Shown piece after piece: positions 22,448 through 31,343 of a stretch of 64,000 nt of DNA (the first letter of the stretch is position 1; each line of letters opens with the position of its first letter). The notes under the pieces are model-generated. The model was not told the origin of the DNA and did not search any database. It saw only the letters and a program-made list of their open reading frames with translations. The stretch is from Laribacter hongkongensis DSM 14985. GTDB lineage: Bacteria; Pseudomonadota; Gammaproteobacteria; Burkholderiales; Aquaspirillaceae. A program made the position numbers and the translations under genes. The stretch lies in the NCBI RefSeq assembly GCF_000423285.1, contig NZ_AUHR01000003.1:186001-250000 (forward strand), given 5' to 3'.

Positions 22448-24039
22448 TCCTTGACGAATTCCTGTGGAAGCTGGGATTTCTGGCTGATACGTCCGGGGCC
22501 CAAGTGGCAACCGCAGCGCTTGCAAACGTGTCCAGTGCCGCTGACGATGCCGCCGGGGCCGTTAATCAGGCTGCATCAGGCGTCAACAAGGGTACTGGCT
22601 CCATCGTTTCATCCCTCGGCATGTGGATGGCCGCATTGTCCGGTGTCGGAGCCGGAATCGCGCTCTTGTCAGGCGGGCTGTCGTCGTTCATTGAGGATGC
22701 CGTCAGCCAGCTTGAAGACCTGGATGAAACGGCCGGCAAATCTGCCCGCAGTGCTGTCGATGAAGCCAAGGAGCGCCTTGTTGAGGCTGGCGAGCAAATC
22801 ACCAGCATGTTTCTGGACATCCGCCGCCAGGCCATCCTGACAGTCCTGCCCTACCTTGATGCAATCGTCAGCAAAATCCGCGAGTGGTACGCCGCCAACC
22901 GGGCCTTGATCGAAGGTACCCTGACAAAGCTGAAAGATGTGATCGGGCGGATCGGAAGTGCCATCGGCAACACGGTCAGCTTCATCGCCAAGGTTATCGA
23001 CCACACGACGGGCTGGAAAGCTGCGCTGGCCTTGCTCGCCGCCGGATTCATTTACCTGAAGCGGCAGATGATCATGTCCGCAGCTGCACAGGGCCTGGCC
23101 TTGCTGATGAACCCGCTGACACTGGTCGCAGCAGCTATTGCAGCCCTGATCCTCTTGGCTGATGACCTTATGGTTTACATGGAGGGTGGTGAAAGTCTGC
23201 TGGGTGATTTCTGGAAACCATTTGTCGGGGCCATTCCCGGTATCAAGGCATGGTTCCAGGATGTCAAACTGCTCTTCCAGAGGCTGTGGGATCTTGTTGT
23301 CGAGGGCATGATCCAGTTCGGGAACTGGATGTCTGACTGGTGGAGCCGAAACGGCGAGGCTGTTACTTCATTCGTTGTTGGTGCCTTGATTGTATTCGGA
23401 GCCTTTTTGTCATTTCTGTGGCAAGGAGTCCGCGGAATATTCGCTCTGCTAACGGGCAACTGGGAGATGCTGGAAGACATAGGGGCCAAGACGGCTTATG
23501 CACTTTCGGCAATTTTTGAACAGCTGTTTACGCTCGTTTCTGCTATCGCAATGGCAGCATGGGATGTAATCAAATCAGGTGCTGCTGCTCTCGTCCTCAT
23601 ATTCCTGCAAATCGCAGGACCAGTTGTCGAGAGTTTTTCCAGCGCTTTCAAATTGGTCATCTCCATGTGGGATAAAACAGTCGGAGCTATTACCGCTGGC
23701 GTCCGGAAGGTAATTGGCTTCTTCACTTCCATCGGCCAGTCGCTGGGATTACTCGATGGCAAGACCATTGAGGTCGCACAGAAAGTAGCTGTGACCGCCT
23801 CCGCGACACCTGGTGCAGTAATTGGTGCCCAGAACGCGGCACGGCCGCAGTCGACCAACCCGGCCGCCTCCCTGCGCACATCCCAGACCGGTACCGAACA
23901 AAGCAGCAACATCAACCAGGATGTGAAGATGAACATCTACACATCAGACCCGGAGAGAGCCGGCAAAGCGGCCGCCGACGAGATGCGACGCCAGCAGCAG
24001 TTGGCAACGCGCAATGCAGGCGGCGCGGTCAAATACTGA
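22444..24039 (+). CDS. Tail tape measure protein
   Basis: The 531-residue protein begins MILDEFLWKLGFLADTSGAQ. It has the tape-measure look: Ala-rich helices, several hydrophobic segments (about 58-80, 190-205, 215-240, 308-330, 350-400), and a low-complexity tail with Asn, Gln and Ser. Tape-measure length sets tail length, so this predicts a fairly short tail. Its start overlaps the stop of the frameshifted chaperone by four bases, a coupling that would tie its translation to shifted ribosomes. Confidence 0.9.
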   Translation: MILDEFLWKLGFLADTSGAQVATAALANVSSAADDAAGAVNQAASGVNKGTGSIVSSLGMWMAALSGVGAGIALLSGGLSSFIEDAVSQLEDLDETAGKSARSAVDEAKERLVEAGEQITSMFLDIRRQAILTVLPYLDAIVSKIREWYAANRALIEGTLTKLKDVIGRIGSAIGNTVSFIAKVIDHTTGWKAALALLAAGFIYLKRQMIMSAAAQGLALLMNPLTLVAAAIAALILLADDLMVYMEGGESLLGDFWKPFVGAIPGIKAWFQDVKLLFQRLWDLVVEGMIQFGNWMSDWWSRNGEAVTSFVVGALIVFGAFLSFLWQGVRGIFALLTGNWEMLEDIGAKTAYALSAIFEQLFTLVSAIAMAAWDVIKSGAAALVLIFLQIAGPVVESFSSAFKLVISMWDKTVGAITAGVRKVIGFFTSIGQSLGLLDGKTIEVAQKVAVTASATPGAVIGAQNAARPQSTNPAASLRTSQTGTEQSSNINQDVKMNIYTSDPERAGKAAADEMRRQQQLATRNAGGAVKY

Positions 24040-24053
24040 TGAGAGGTGGCTAT

Positions 24054-24839
24054 ATGGCCAGAGTGATCAATCGCAGGATCGGAACGGTGGAGCTGGATGC
24101 CGTGGTGTCCGAGGGCCACCAGTCCGACCTGCGGGTCACCGAAAATCCTATCGAGTCCGGTGCCCAGATCGCTGACCATGCAGTGCTGGAGCCAAAGTCC
24201 GTGACCATTACCGGGGTGATGGTCGATCACGATCACCAGATGCCGCAGCAAACAGGCAACATGCTGCCATCCATTCGCGGCCTGGATTTCATGGACAAAA
24301 TCCAGCCGCTGGTGACTCTGCCATTCCGGACGCCACAAACACTTTCCCGCATGCAGCGCGAACTGAATTCGTTCTCGGCCACTGCCCAGACTGCGGTATC
24401 AAAGGCCATGGCAACTACCCGGGCGCTTGCACCGTGGCTACCGGATTTCGCAGCACTCGGCACACTTGATTCGTCATCGGGTGCGACAACAGATCGGGTC
24501 CGGCAGGTATACGACGCGCTGACCGACATCCAGAAATCTGGAGAGACGATTGAAATCGAAACCGGCCTGCGCCTGTACGAAAACATGTTGGTGACGTCTG
24601 TTTCTGTATCTCAGACCAAGGATGGATCCGCTGAATTCAATATTTCAGCCAGAGAGGTGCTCATCGTTGAAACGGAAAGCACTTCTGGCGTGGATGTTCC
24701 ATCCAGCGGAGAGAAGAAATCCGGCCGGTCGGCAGCCCAGTCAGCCAAGAAGGCCCAGAAGGGAAAGGTTTCAACAAAGGATTTGAGTGGAAATCGATCC
24801 TTGATCAAGGCACTGGATAGTTGGGCTAAAGAGAGGTAA
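24054..24839 (+). CDS. Dit-like baseplate/distal tail protein
   Basis: I chose ATG 24054 (MARVINRRIGTVELDAVVSE), which has GAGAGG six bases upstream, over an ATG at 24039 that overlaps the tape-measure stop. The 261-residue protein has a beta-rich first half with SVTITGVMVDHDHQ and DFMDKIQPLVTLPFRTPQ, and a C-terminal basic Lys/Ser tail. It resembles the Dit-like proteins that follow tape-measure genes and link tube to baseplate. Confidence 0.72.
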   Translation: MARVINRRIGTVELDAVVSEGHQSDLRVTENPIESGAQIADHAVLEPKSVTITGVMVDHDHQMPQQTGNMLPSIRGLDFMDKIQPLVTLPFRTPQTLSRMQRELNSFSATAQTAVSKAMATTRALAPWLPDFAALGTLDSSSGATTDRVRQVYDALTDIQKSGETIEIETGLRLYENMLVTSVSVSQTKDGSAEFNISAREVLIVETESTSGVDVPSSGEKKSGRSAAQSAKKAQKGKVSTKDLSGNRSLIKALDSWAKER

Positions 24840-24900
24840 CAACCGCAATGGTCGTGTAAGATATTGTTTCTACATATCAACAACAAGCAGGATGCTAACA

Positions 24901-25311
24901 ATGTCATATGTCGACAGTAGCTTGATGCCCGGCGAGCAAGTGGTATATCGCGCCAAGGTTTCCTAGCTTTCACAGATTGCTCTCATCATTTCAGGAATAA
25001 TCCTGCTGTTTTTCTTCTTTGTCGGGATTATTCCCCTTGCGATTGCAGTTATTCGAGTTTTAACGACTGAGCTGGCAATCACAAACAAGCGTGTTATCGC
25101 AAAATTTGGCTTTATCAGCAGAAAAACGGTCGAGTTGAAGCTGGAAAAAGTTGAGAGCGTCCAAATCGATCAAGGCATTTTTGGTCGGATGCTCAATTTT
25201 GGAACACTGGTAATCGGAGGCGCGGGCAACCCTGCTGCTCCAGTACCAAGTATCGACAATCCTCTTGCTTTCCGTCGAGAGCTTCATCAACTGATGGAAA
25301 GCCCTAAATAG
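24901..25311 (+). pseudogene. Bacterial PH-domain (bPH2) membrane protein gene with in-frame amber stop
   Basis: The frame from ATG 24901 to TAG 25309-25311 encodes a complete bPH2 (DUF304) protein: MSYVDSSLMPGEQVVYRAKV, a transmembrane hairpin (IALIISGIILLFFFF), then LAITNKRVIAKFGFISRKTV and VESVQIDQGIFGRML, the diagnostic core. A single TAG at codon 22 (24964-24966) interrupts it. Family members usually have an aromatic residue, often Trp (TGG), at this point, so one base change explains it. The gene is AT-richer than its neighbours and sits alone in the tail operon before a terminator, so it is cargo rather than a tail gene. Read-through or an internal start downstream are possible but unproven. 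Confidence 0.8.
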
Positions 25312-25330
25312 TCAGTTCAGCAAGATAAAA

Positions 25331-25352
25331 ACCCGCCGCCCGGCGGGTTTTT
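25331..25352 (+). terminator. Rho-independent terminator inside the tail operon
   Basis: ACCCGCCG (25331-25338) pairs with CGGCGGGT (25341-25348) and a run of T follows. It closes the PH-domain cargo gene just before the baseplate genes. Confidence 0.85.
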
Positions 25353-25354
25353 TC

Positions 25355-25684
25355 ATGGACCCAGCCATGCGACAGCTCCCCGTAGACTCCAGCCCGCTGC
25401 AGGGCATGACCGTTGAAGTTGCCGGCCGGTCACTGCAACTGACCATCCGCTACAACAGCATCGGCGATCACTGGGCAATCGACATCTATGACGAGGCAGA
25501 CATGCGCTGGGTCGCTCAAGGCCAGGCACTGGCTACCGGTGTCCCCATCCTGTGGCGAGTACAGGTGCCCTACTTCTTCCTGCTCGTCGATGAAAGTGGC
25601 ATCGGACTGGATCCGAGTGGCGGCGCCGACCTTGGTAGCCGCTGCCTGCTGTACATCGGCGAAAAATCGGAGATTGAGCCATGA
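25355..25684 (+). CDS. Baseplate plug-type protein (DUF6983-like)
   Basis: The 109-residue protein is a single beta domain: LQGMTVEVAGRSLQLTIRYN, then DHWAIDIYDEADMRWVAQGQ and the ending SRCLLYIGEKSEIEP. This matches the small baseplate plug proteins of myophages with DUF3383 sheaths. It overlaps the next gene by four bases. An alternative start at residue 5 is possible. Confidence 0.7.
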   Translation: MDPAMRQLPVDSSPLQGMTVEVAGRSLQLTIRYNSIGDHWAIDIYDEADMRWVAQGQALATGVPILWRVQVPYFFLLVDESGIGLDPSGGADLGSRCLLYIGEKSEIEP

Positions 25685-26523
25685 GGCAATTCGGGCGCCA
25701 GCTGCGGCTGGAGATCGGCAATGCCACATCCGGTATGGCAATCACGTCCCTGCGCGTGGCATTCGAATTCCAGAAAACCATCGACGCCAAACCAAACCCG
25801 GGCCGGATTCGGGTGTGGAACCTGAACCGGGACCACATGCACCAGATTCTGTCCGGCCAGTACGATCGAGCCCGACTGTCCGTCGGTTATACCGAGCTGC
25901 GGACGATATTTGCAGGTGACATCATCAAGCCTCGGGTCAAGCGTGAAGGTCTGGATTTCATTGTTGACCTCGAGGTCGGCGACGGCGACATCGATTATCA
26001 GACTGCCCGGGTATCGACCACGATGCGGGCCGGGGCGACAGACCGGCAGATAGTCGGCGATCTGGCCAGGACCATGGCCCGGTCCAGCACCGGTGCGATC
26101 GATGTGCCTGTTGGTCGCGCATTGCCGCGGGGAAAAGTATTGGTCGGCAATACCCGGGACGTACTGTCGCGGGTGGCCACCCATAACGGTGCGGACTGGT
26201 CGATACAGGACGGCGAGCTGATCATGCTTCCGGCCGACAAGGTACTGCCCGGCGAGTCAGTCGTGCTGTCTCAGGAAACCGGAATGATCGGGGCGCCAGA
26301 AGCCACAGACAACGGCCTGGAGCTTTCATGCCTGTTGAATCCCGAATTGCGCATTGGCGGGCTGGTAACCGTCAGGTCAATCCTCGACTGGTTCAACGGG
26401 GACTACAAGATCGTCAACCTGCGGTCGAGCGGCGACATCCTTGGCGGAGACTGGATCACGAAGCTGATCGTGGTCGGTGGAAAATTCAAGAAGATCGAGA
26501 AGGAAAAGGAAAGCACGAAATGA
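25681..26523 (+). CDS. Baseplate hub protein
   Basis: The 280-residue protein is a gp27/gpD-type hub subunit by pattern: ITSLRVAFEFQKTIDAKPNP, then VWNLNRDHMHQILSGQYDRA and LSVGYTELRTIFAGDIIKPR. A central ATDRQIVGDLARTM helix and an OB-like C-terminal part with GLVTVRSILDWFNGDYKIVN follow. It forms the ring joining the tube to the central spike, whose gene is next. The C-terminus is basic. Confidence 0.8.
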   Translation: MRQFGRQLRLEIGNATSGMAITSLRVAFEFQKTIDAKPNPGRIRVWNLNRDHMHQILSGQYDRARLSVGYTELRTIFAGDIIKPRVKREGLDFIVDLEVGDGDIDYQTARVSTTMRAGATDRQIVGDLARTMARSSTGAIDVPVGRALPRGKVLVGNTRDVLSRVATHNGADWSIQDGELIMLPADKVLPGESVVLSQETGMIGAPEATDNGLELSCLLNPELRIGGLVTVRSILDWFNGDYKIVNLRSSGDILGGDWITKLIVVGGKFKKIEKEKESTK

Positions 26524-27233
26524 GCAGCGGTGCATACGACTGGAGCAATCCGTCTGCCGAGGGGGCTGCCAATGCGGCAACCGAAGCGGCCATTCGGAAC
26601 GTGCACACGGCCATGCCAGGCCGGGTAGTCTCGTTTGATCCAGACGGGCCGACAGCTACTGTTCAGGCCATGATCGACCAGGTACTGTCCGATGGCTCTG
26701 CTGCCCCCTTGCCACCGCTTGTCGATGTACCGGTGCAGTTCCCGCGAGCCGGCGGATTTGTCATCACGTTCCCGGTCAAGCCCGGAGACGAGGGACAGAT
26801 CATTTTCAACGAGCGGTGTATCGATGGCTGGCATCAATCCGGCAGATCAGGCCCGCCGATGGACTACCGGCTGCATGACTATTCCGATGCGACTTTCATC
26901 CCCGGAATCAACTCCAGACCGAACGCCATCCCGAATTTCGAGATGGACGGTGTCAGTATTCGAACCATAGATGGGGCGGCGTTCATCAAGATCGATGAGG
27001 GTGGGCAGATCACCATGGACGGTACTGACCTGACAGTACGGTGCCCGGTGTTTTTCGAGAAACTGTTTACCTATATGGCTGGCATGAGCGGTACCGGTGG
27101 CGGTGCTGGAACCAAGGTGACTGGTTTGTTCGAACAATCCGGAGGGGCGTTGTCGTCGAATGGCGTGGTGCTCGATAGCCACGTCCATTCCGGCGTGCAG
27201 TCAGGAGGCAGTGACACAGGAGGCCCGAAATGA
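26520..27233 (+). CDS. Baseplate spike protein (Gp138/gpV-like)
   Basis: ATG 26520 overlaps the hub stop by four bases. The 237-residue protein has an OB-fold start (VHTAMPGRVVSFDPDGPTAT) followed by LPPLVDVPVQFPRAGGFVIT and FPVKPGDEGQIIFNERCIDG, typical of Gp138 N-terminal spike domains. Next is a short beta-helix region, and the C-terminus is Gly/Ser-rich with DSHVHSGVQSGG, a metal-binding type tip. It should be the membrane-piercing spike at the baseplate centre. Confidence 0.85.
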   Translation: MSSGAYDWSNPSAEGAANAATEAAIRNVHTAMPGRVVSFDPDGPTATVQAMIDQVLSDGSAAPLPPLVDVPVQFPRAGGFVITFPVKPGDEGQIIFNERCIDGWHQSGRSGPPMDYRLHDYSDATFIPGINSRPNAIPNFEMDGVSIRTIDGAAFIKIDEGGQITMDGTDLTVRCPVFFEKLFTYMAGMSGTGGGAGTKVTGLFEQSGGALSSNGVVLDSHVHSGVQSGGSDTGGPK

Positions 27234-27583
27234 GGGTGCGCCGCATCGATGCTGCCGGCGACTGGACCTTTGGCCAAGGCCGGGCCAGCTATGCCGGCAC
27301 GTCTGAATCCGTTGCTCAACGGGTCAAGACCCGCTTGCAGTCGTTCATGATGGACTGGTTTCTGGATCTTGATCATGGCCTGCCGTGGCTAGGAGACATT
27401 GAACGCCCGGCCGACCTGACACGCATTGAGCGTGACATCAAGTTGCACATCCTGCGGACACCGGGAGTGGCCGAGATTCGTGCATTCGAGATGGCACAAG
27501 ATACGACCTCCAGACGGCTGCGGATCATGACCACGCTACGAGACATCCATGGTAGAGAGTCGACGGTAAACGCCGAACGCTGA
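27230..27583 (+). CDS. Baseplate wedge protein, GPW/gp25 family
   Basis: The 117-residue protein shows the gp25/GPW pattern: SESVAQRVKTRLQSFMMDWF, the acidic core LDLDHGLPWLGDIERP, then RDIKLHILRTPGVAEIRAFE. This is one of the most conserved contractile-tail wedge subunits, initiating sheath assembly. It overlaps the spike stop by four bases. A hairpin terminator follows before the J-like gene. Confidence 0.88.
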   Translation: MRVRRIDAAGDWTFGQGRASYAGTSESVAQRVKTRLQSFMMDWFLDLDHGLPWLGDIERPADLTRIERDIKLHILRTPGVAEIRAFEMAQDTTSRRLRIMTTLRDIHGRESTVNAER

Positions 27584-27601
27584 CCACAACCCCGTTATTT
27601 G

Positions 27602-27625
27602 CCCCGCCATCTGGCGGGGTTTTTT
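27602..27625 (+). terminator. Rho-independent terminator between baseplate genes
   Basis: CCCCGCC (27602-27608) pairs with GGCGGGG (27613-27619), loop ATCT, followed by six T. It sits between two baseplate genes that should be expressed together, so antitermination or partial read-through is expected. Confidence 0.85.
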
Positions 27626-27638
27626 GTTGGAGCATGCC

Positions 27639-28784
27639 ATGGGGCAACTGACGAGCCATGGGTACATGGCCGACCGGCTGGACACAATCATAGCCAGTCT
27701 GGATGCCGGATTCCGCGGTATCTACGGCAACGACATCAATACGGATCCGGACAGTCCGGATGGGCAAATGATCGGACTGATAGCCCAGATCAGAGCTGAC
27801 CTCGAGGAGCTGGGCGAAACCATCTATCGTGCACTTGACCCGGATACGGCCTCCGGTGCCTGGCTTGAACAGCGTGCAGCCTATGCCGCCCTGACACGGC
27901 GTGGAGCGCGTTACAGCTACCTGCGCAGCGTGATCCTGACCGGAACGGCGCATGCCATCATCCCGGCTGGCGCCATTGTTTCGGATGGCAACAAGGTGCG
28001 CTGGCAGCTGGTCTCCGACGTGACGCTGGGTACTGATGGATCGGTACGAGCCGATTTTCGCAGCGAACTGCTGGGTGCGTTTTCCGTGCCTGCAGATACG
28101 CCCCTGACTGTCGAAACCATTACCCTCGGCTGGTCAGGCGCCACTACGTCAGCCTCCGCCGAGGTCGGTGCCGAAGAAGAAACGGATTCTGACCTGCGCG
28201 CGCGTTTTTTCCGTACGCGTGCCCGGGCGGCCCAGAACAGCGTGGAAGGAATCGAGTCCACGATCAGTGAGCTGGCTGATGTCCGCCAGGTGATCGTCCT
28301 GGAGAACACCGGCAACGATACGGATGCCAATGGTGTACCGGGCCACTCGCTGAACGTGATTGTCGACGGCGGTGATGATGCAGGAATTGCTGCAGCAATC
28401 TTCAAACGAAAAACCGGCGGCACCGGACTCATGGGAAATGTTTCCGTTGTCGTGAAGGATGCTCGCGGTCGCAACAGGCTGGTGCGGTTTGATCGGCCAG
28501 CCGTTATCGAGTGCTCGGCATACATCGAGATAACCAGGAGGGCAGACTTTACCGCCATTGATGTCGAAGCCATCAAGGCAGCACTGGCATCCGAGTCGTT
28601 CGGGATCGGTGAAGATGTATTGCTAACCCGCCTGTACAGCCCGATCAACACCGTCCCGGGGTTCTGGGTCTCGGACCTGCGTATCGGCCGCCGCGGCGGC
28701 CAACTGGTCAGGGAGAATATCCAGATTGGCGTGCGCGAACTGGCCAGGTTTGCAGTCACCGATATTCAGGTTGTGCCCAAATGA
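27639..28784 (+). CDS. Baseplate J-like protein
   Basis: I chose ATG 27639 (MGQLTSHGYMADRLDTIIAS), with GGAG six bases upstream, over a TTG at 27624 that overlaps the terminator tail. The 381-residue protein matches the baseplate J family: DTIIASLDAGFRGIYGNDIN, EQRAAYAALTRRGARYSYLR, ETDSDLRARFFRTRARAAQN and VEGIESTISELADVRQVIVL, with the usual C-terminal wing domain. J-like proteins form the wedge arms of contractile baseplates. Confidence 0.88.
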   Translation: MGQLTSHGYMADRLDTIIASLDAGFRGIYGNDINTDPDSPDGQMIGLIAQIRADLEELGETIYRALDPDTASGAWLEQRAAYAALTRRGARYSYLRSVILTGTAHAIIPAGAIVSDGNKVRWQLVSDVTLGTDGSVRADFRSELLGAFSVPADTPLTVETITLGWSGATTSASAEVGAEEETDSDLRARFFRTRARAAQNSVEGIESTISELADVRQVIVLENTGNDTDANGVPGHSLNVIVDGGDDAGIAAAIFKRKTGGTGLMGNVSVVVKDARGRNRLVRFDRPAVIECSAYIEITRRADFTAIDVEAIKAALASESFGIGEDVLLTRLYSPINTVPGFWVSDLRIGRRGGQLVRENIQIGVRELARFAVTDIQVVPK

Positions 28785-29434
28785 GCTACGACAAACTGCT
28801 GATCTGGCAGTACCAAGGCAAGCCCAGGGCCGCCGCAACAGCACGTCTGATCAATGACCAGTTCGCCAGTACCTGGGCGGGCCTGGCCGCCCTGCCCGAT
28901 GCCTTGGACATCAATGTGGCCACCGGCGTGAATCTGGACCTGTGCGGCAAGCACGTCGGTCAGTCTCGCGTCCTGCAGGGATTGGCTCCACGTGGACTGT
29001 TTGGCTTCAGGGGTGCCTCAGGGGCCAAAGGCTTCAACAAATCGGGCATGGGTGGCGGCAAATGGTATCGCAGCGGAGATCCGACGACTGAGTCCGTCAC
29101 TCTCGGTGACGACGGCTACCGGTTCCTGATCCGGTGCCGCATAGCCAGAAATTATCAGGTCGGAACCATCGACGATATTTCTGATGCCCTCGAATTCATC
29201 TTCGGGAGCGAATCAGCCGTTTTCGATCAGTACGACATGAGCCTGTCTGTACTGGTCAGGTCAGACAACATCAGCGATTTCAAACGATACGCGGTCAAGG
29301 AGCTGGACATTCTGCCGCGGCCGAATGGTGTCGGTATCAATTTCTATTTTGCAGTGCCGGTTCAGGCATTCGGTTTCCGTGGTGCGCCTGGGGCACGTGG
29401 TTTTAACAAAGGACGATTTGCGAGGTTGCTATGA
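28781..29434 (+). CDS. Baseplate wedge protein, DUF2612
   Basis: The 217-residue protein follows J with a four-base overlap and carries the DUF2612 pattern: an N-terminal helix region with LINDQFASTWAGLAALPDAL and NLDLCGKHVGQSR, and a C-terminal NISDFKRYAVKELDILPRPN. Two similar motifs, GLFGFRGASGAKGFNKSG and AFGFRGAPGARGFNKGRF, occur at about residues 74-91 and 198-215. This internal repeat suggests a duplicated trimer-contact or fibre-attachment loop. It acts as the gpI-like link to the tail fibre. Confidence 0.8.
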   Translation: MSYDKLLIWQYQGKPRAAATARLINDQFASTWAGLAALPDALDINVATGVNLDLCGKHVGQSRVLQGLAPRGLFGFRGASGAKGFNKSGMGGGKWYRSGDPTTESVTLGDDGYRFLIRCRIARNYQVGTIDDISDALEFIFGSESAVFDQYDMSLSVLVRSDNISDFKRYAVKELDILPRPNGVGINFYFAVPVQAFGFRGAPGARGFNKGRFARLL

Positions 29435-30789
29435 CCATTTATCAACGTCCGGATGAAAAGGTGTTCGCCCAGAATGCCTTGCCCGGCGAGCTTCAGGAAT
29501 TTCCAGACATTCTCCGTGGATGGGGGGTTACATTTGAGCAAACCGATGGCTTTCCTCCAATGGAGTGGTTCAATGCTCTGGCCAAACGACAGGATGAAGC
29601 TATCCGGTACATGATCCAGCAGGGCATATCCGAGTGGTCGGCTAGTGAGCAATATCCAACCGGAGCATACGTAAAACACGGCGCCCGGACATGGCGCTCA
29701 AAAACAGCCAATACAAACAAGCAGCCCGATACGAATCCTGAAGACTGGGTTGAATGGGGATTTGATCGTGCAGCATTAGACGGAAAACTCGGCAAATCCG
29801 AAACAGCCGCTGACTCGGCAAAGCTCGGCGGGCAGCCACCCGAGCATTACGCCAAAGCATCAGACCTTGCCAAAGCCGGCGGCGACCCGCTGCTGTGGCC
29901 GCGCACATCACCTTCCCGCACTCACATTCAAGCCGGCTATGCGCCGCTGGACGGGCAGGAGCTGAGCCGGGCACTGTATCCGGATGCCTGGGCCGCGATC
30001 CAGGCCGGAGCCGTGCCTGTCGTGACCGAAGCCGACTGGCAGACCGACCCGCTCAAGCGCGGGGCATTCACGCACGGCGATGGTGTCTCGACTTTCCGCA
30101 TGCCGGACTGGAACGGCAAGTCGGCAGGATCGAAGGGGGCCCTGTTTGTTCGGGGTGACGGGGCGTTGTCTACTGGAACGCTGGGGCTGATTCAGGGCGA
30201 TGCGATCAAGAGTCACGCAATTACAATCAGGGGGCCGGGATTTCCTGGCTCAACATCAGCTCCGCCGACGGTAGCTGTTAATAACAATAAAGCTACCGGC
30301 TTCCATGCTTCAGAGAACACTACGGGCCTGGTTGATATTATCAACGCCAATGATGGTATGCCGTATGCACGTTATGTTGGCGACAGTGAAACCCGCCCGC
30401 TCAACGTCTCTTCGGTCTGGGTCTGTCGTCTTTTCGGTGCCGTGACAAATCCCGGTTCGGCCGATGCCAGCCAGCTTGCGACCGAAGTTGCCCGGCTGTG
30501 GGCGCAGCTTGCCAGCAAGCTGGATGTCTCTGCCGCATTCGGTCATGGCCAGGAATGGCGTGATGTATCGTCAGAACGCAGATGCGGGGTGACGTATACA
30601 AACACGACCGGGCGAGCCATCCTGGTGCGCATCACGGCGCATGCAGCCATCCAGCCTTTCGTGGATGGCAAGGCCATTGGTGGTGTTGGATATGGGTCGG
30701 TCACGATCGTGGACACAATCCCTGTGCCCGCTGGCAAGACCTATTCAAACAATGGTTCGTCATTTCTTACCTGGCAGGAGTGGAGATAA
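29431..30789 (+). CDS. Tail fibre with carbohydrate-binding-like repeat and tail-collar region
   Basis: The 452-residue protein starts with a virion-attachment part (PGELQEFPDILRGWGVTFEQ). It continues with a chitin-binding-like module, WSASEQYPTGAYVKHGARTW through WVEWG (about 69-110), then a linker with AKLGGQPPEHYAKASDLA. A tail-collar region (DGVSTFRMPDWNGKSAGSKG, then GALFVRGDG) and a beta-rich C-terminal receptor-binding domain complete it. The fibre sets host range. The C-terminal domain is not recognisable to me. Confidence 0.82.
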   Translation: MTIYQRPDEKVFAQNALPGELQEFPDILRGWGVTFEQTDGFPPMEWFNALAKRQDEAIRYMIQQGISEWSASEQYPTGAYVKHGARTWRSKTANTNKQPDTNPEDWVEWGFDRAALDGKLGKSETAADSAKLGGQPPEHYAKASDLAKAGGDPLLWPRTSPSRTHIQAGYAPLDGQELSRALYPDAWAAIQAGAVPVVTEADWQTDPLKRGAFTHGDGVSTFRMPDWNGKSAGSKGALFVRGDGALSTGTLGLIQGDAIKSHAITIRGPGFPGSTSAPPTVAVNNNKATGFHASENTTGLVDIINANDGMPYARYVGDSETRPLNVSSVWVCRLFGAVTNPGSADASQLATEVARLWAQLASKLDVSAAFGHGQEWRDVSSERRCGVTYTNTTGRAILVRITAHAAIQPFVDGKAIGGVGYGSVTIVDTIPVPAGKTYSNNGSSFLTWQEWR

Positions 30790-30793
30790 CGCC

Positions 30794-31276
30794 ATGCATT
30801 ATTTCAAGTCAAAAGACGGCAGATACTTCGCCATCAGCGATCTGTCAGAAAAGCCGTTCCTGCCGGCGGGCCTCGTGCCGGTTTCCGAGCAGGATGTCAT
30901 CGATGCCTGCAGGCCCGACAGCGAAGCCCTGCGCGAGCAACGCCGGGCCGAAATCAACCGTTGGCGGGATGAACAGGAAAACGGCGACATCGAGCATGCC
31001 GGCCACCGTTGGGATACCGATGAAGCCTCGCTTCAGCGCATCAATGCGGTGATGCTGGCCGGTGCCAACCCGCTGGGGATCTGGACCTCGGCTGACAACG
31101 TGGACGTGCCGATGACCCTGGAGGACATGCAAGGCCTGTTTGCTGCCATCGTGACCCGTGGCAGTGCCATCCACGCCCGCCAGCGCGAGATGAAGCAGGC
31201 CATCGAGGGCATGAGCCGTGACGAGCTGGAAGCCTTCCAGCCCGGCTGGCCACCAGAGCTCAGTACCACCGCATGA
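30794..31276 (+). CDS. Tail fibre assembly-type protein (DUF4376)
   Basis: ATG 30794 begins a 160-residue protein. The C-terminal half matches DUF4376: HRWDTDEASLQRINAVMLAG, IWTSADNVDVPMTLEDMQGL and ARQREMKQAIEGMSRDELEA. The N-terminal part (MHYFKSKDGRYFAISDLSEK) resembles short adaptor segments in proteins encoded after tail fibres. It is likely a chaperone or small tip protein for the fibre encoded upstream. Confidence 0.78.
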   Translation: MHYFKSKDGRYFAISDLSEKPFLPAGLVPVSEQDVIDACRPDSEALREQRRAEINRWRDEQENGDIEHAGHRWDTDEASLQRINAVMLAGANPLGIWTSADNVDVPMTLEDMQGLFAAIVTRGSAIHARQREMKQAIEGMSRDELEAFQPGWPPELSTTA

Positions 31277-31278
31277 CA

Positions 31279-31328
31279 GGCCGCTTTAAGCGGCCTTCTT
31301 CTTTTCTGCCCGCCTCGTGCGGGCTTTT
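31279..31328 (+). terminator. Two tandem hairpins after the fibre genes
   Basis: A 17-bp palindrome GGCCGCTTTAAGCGGCC (31279-31295) is followed by TTCTTCTTTT. GCCCGC (31308-31313) then pairs with GCGGGC (31319-31324) and is followed by TTTTT. The pair separates the fibre genes from the lysis cassette. Confidence 0.8.
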
Positions 31329-31343
31329 TCTTTGGGCAAATAC

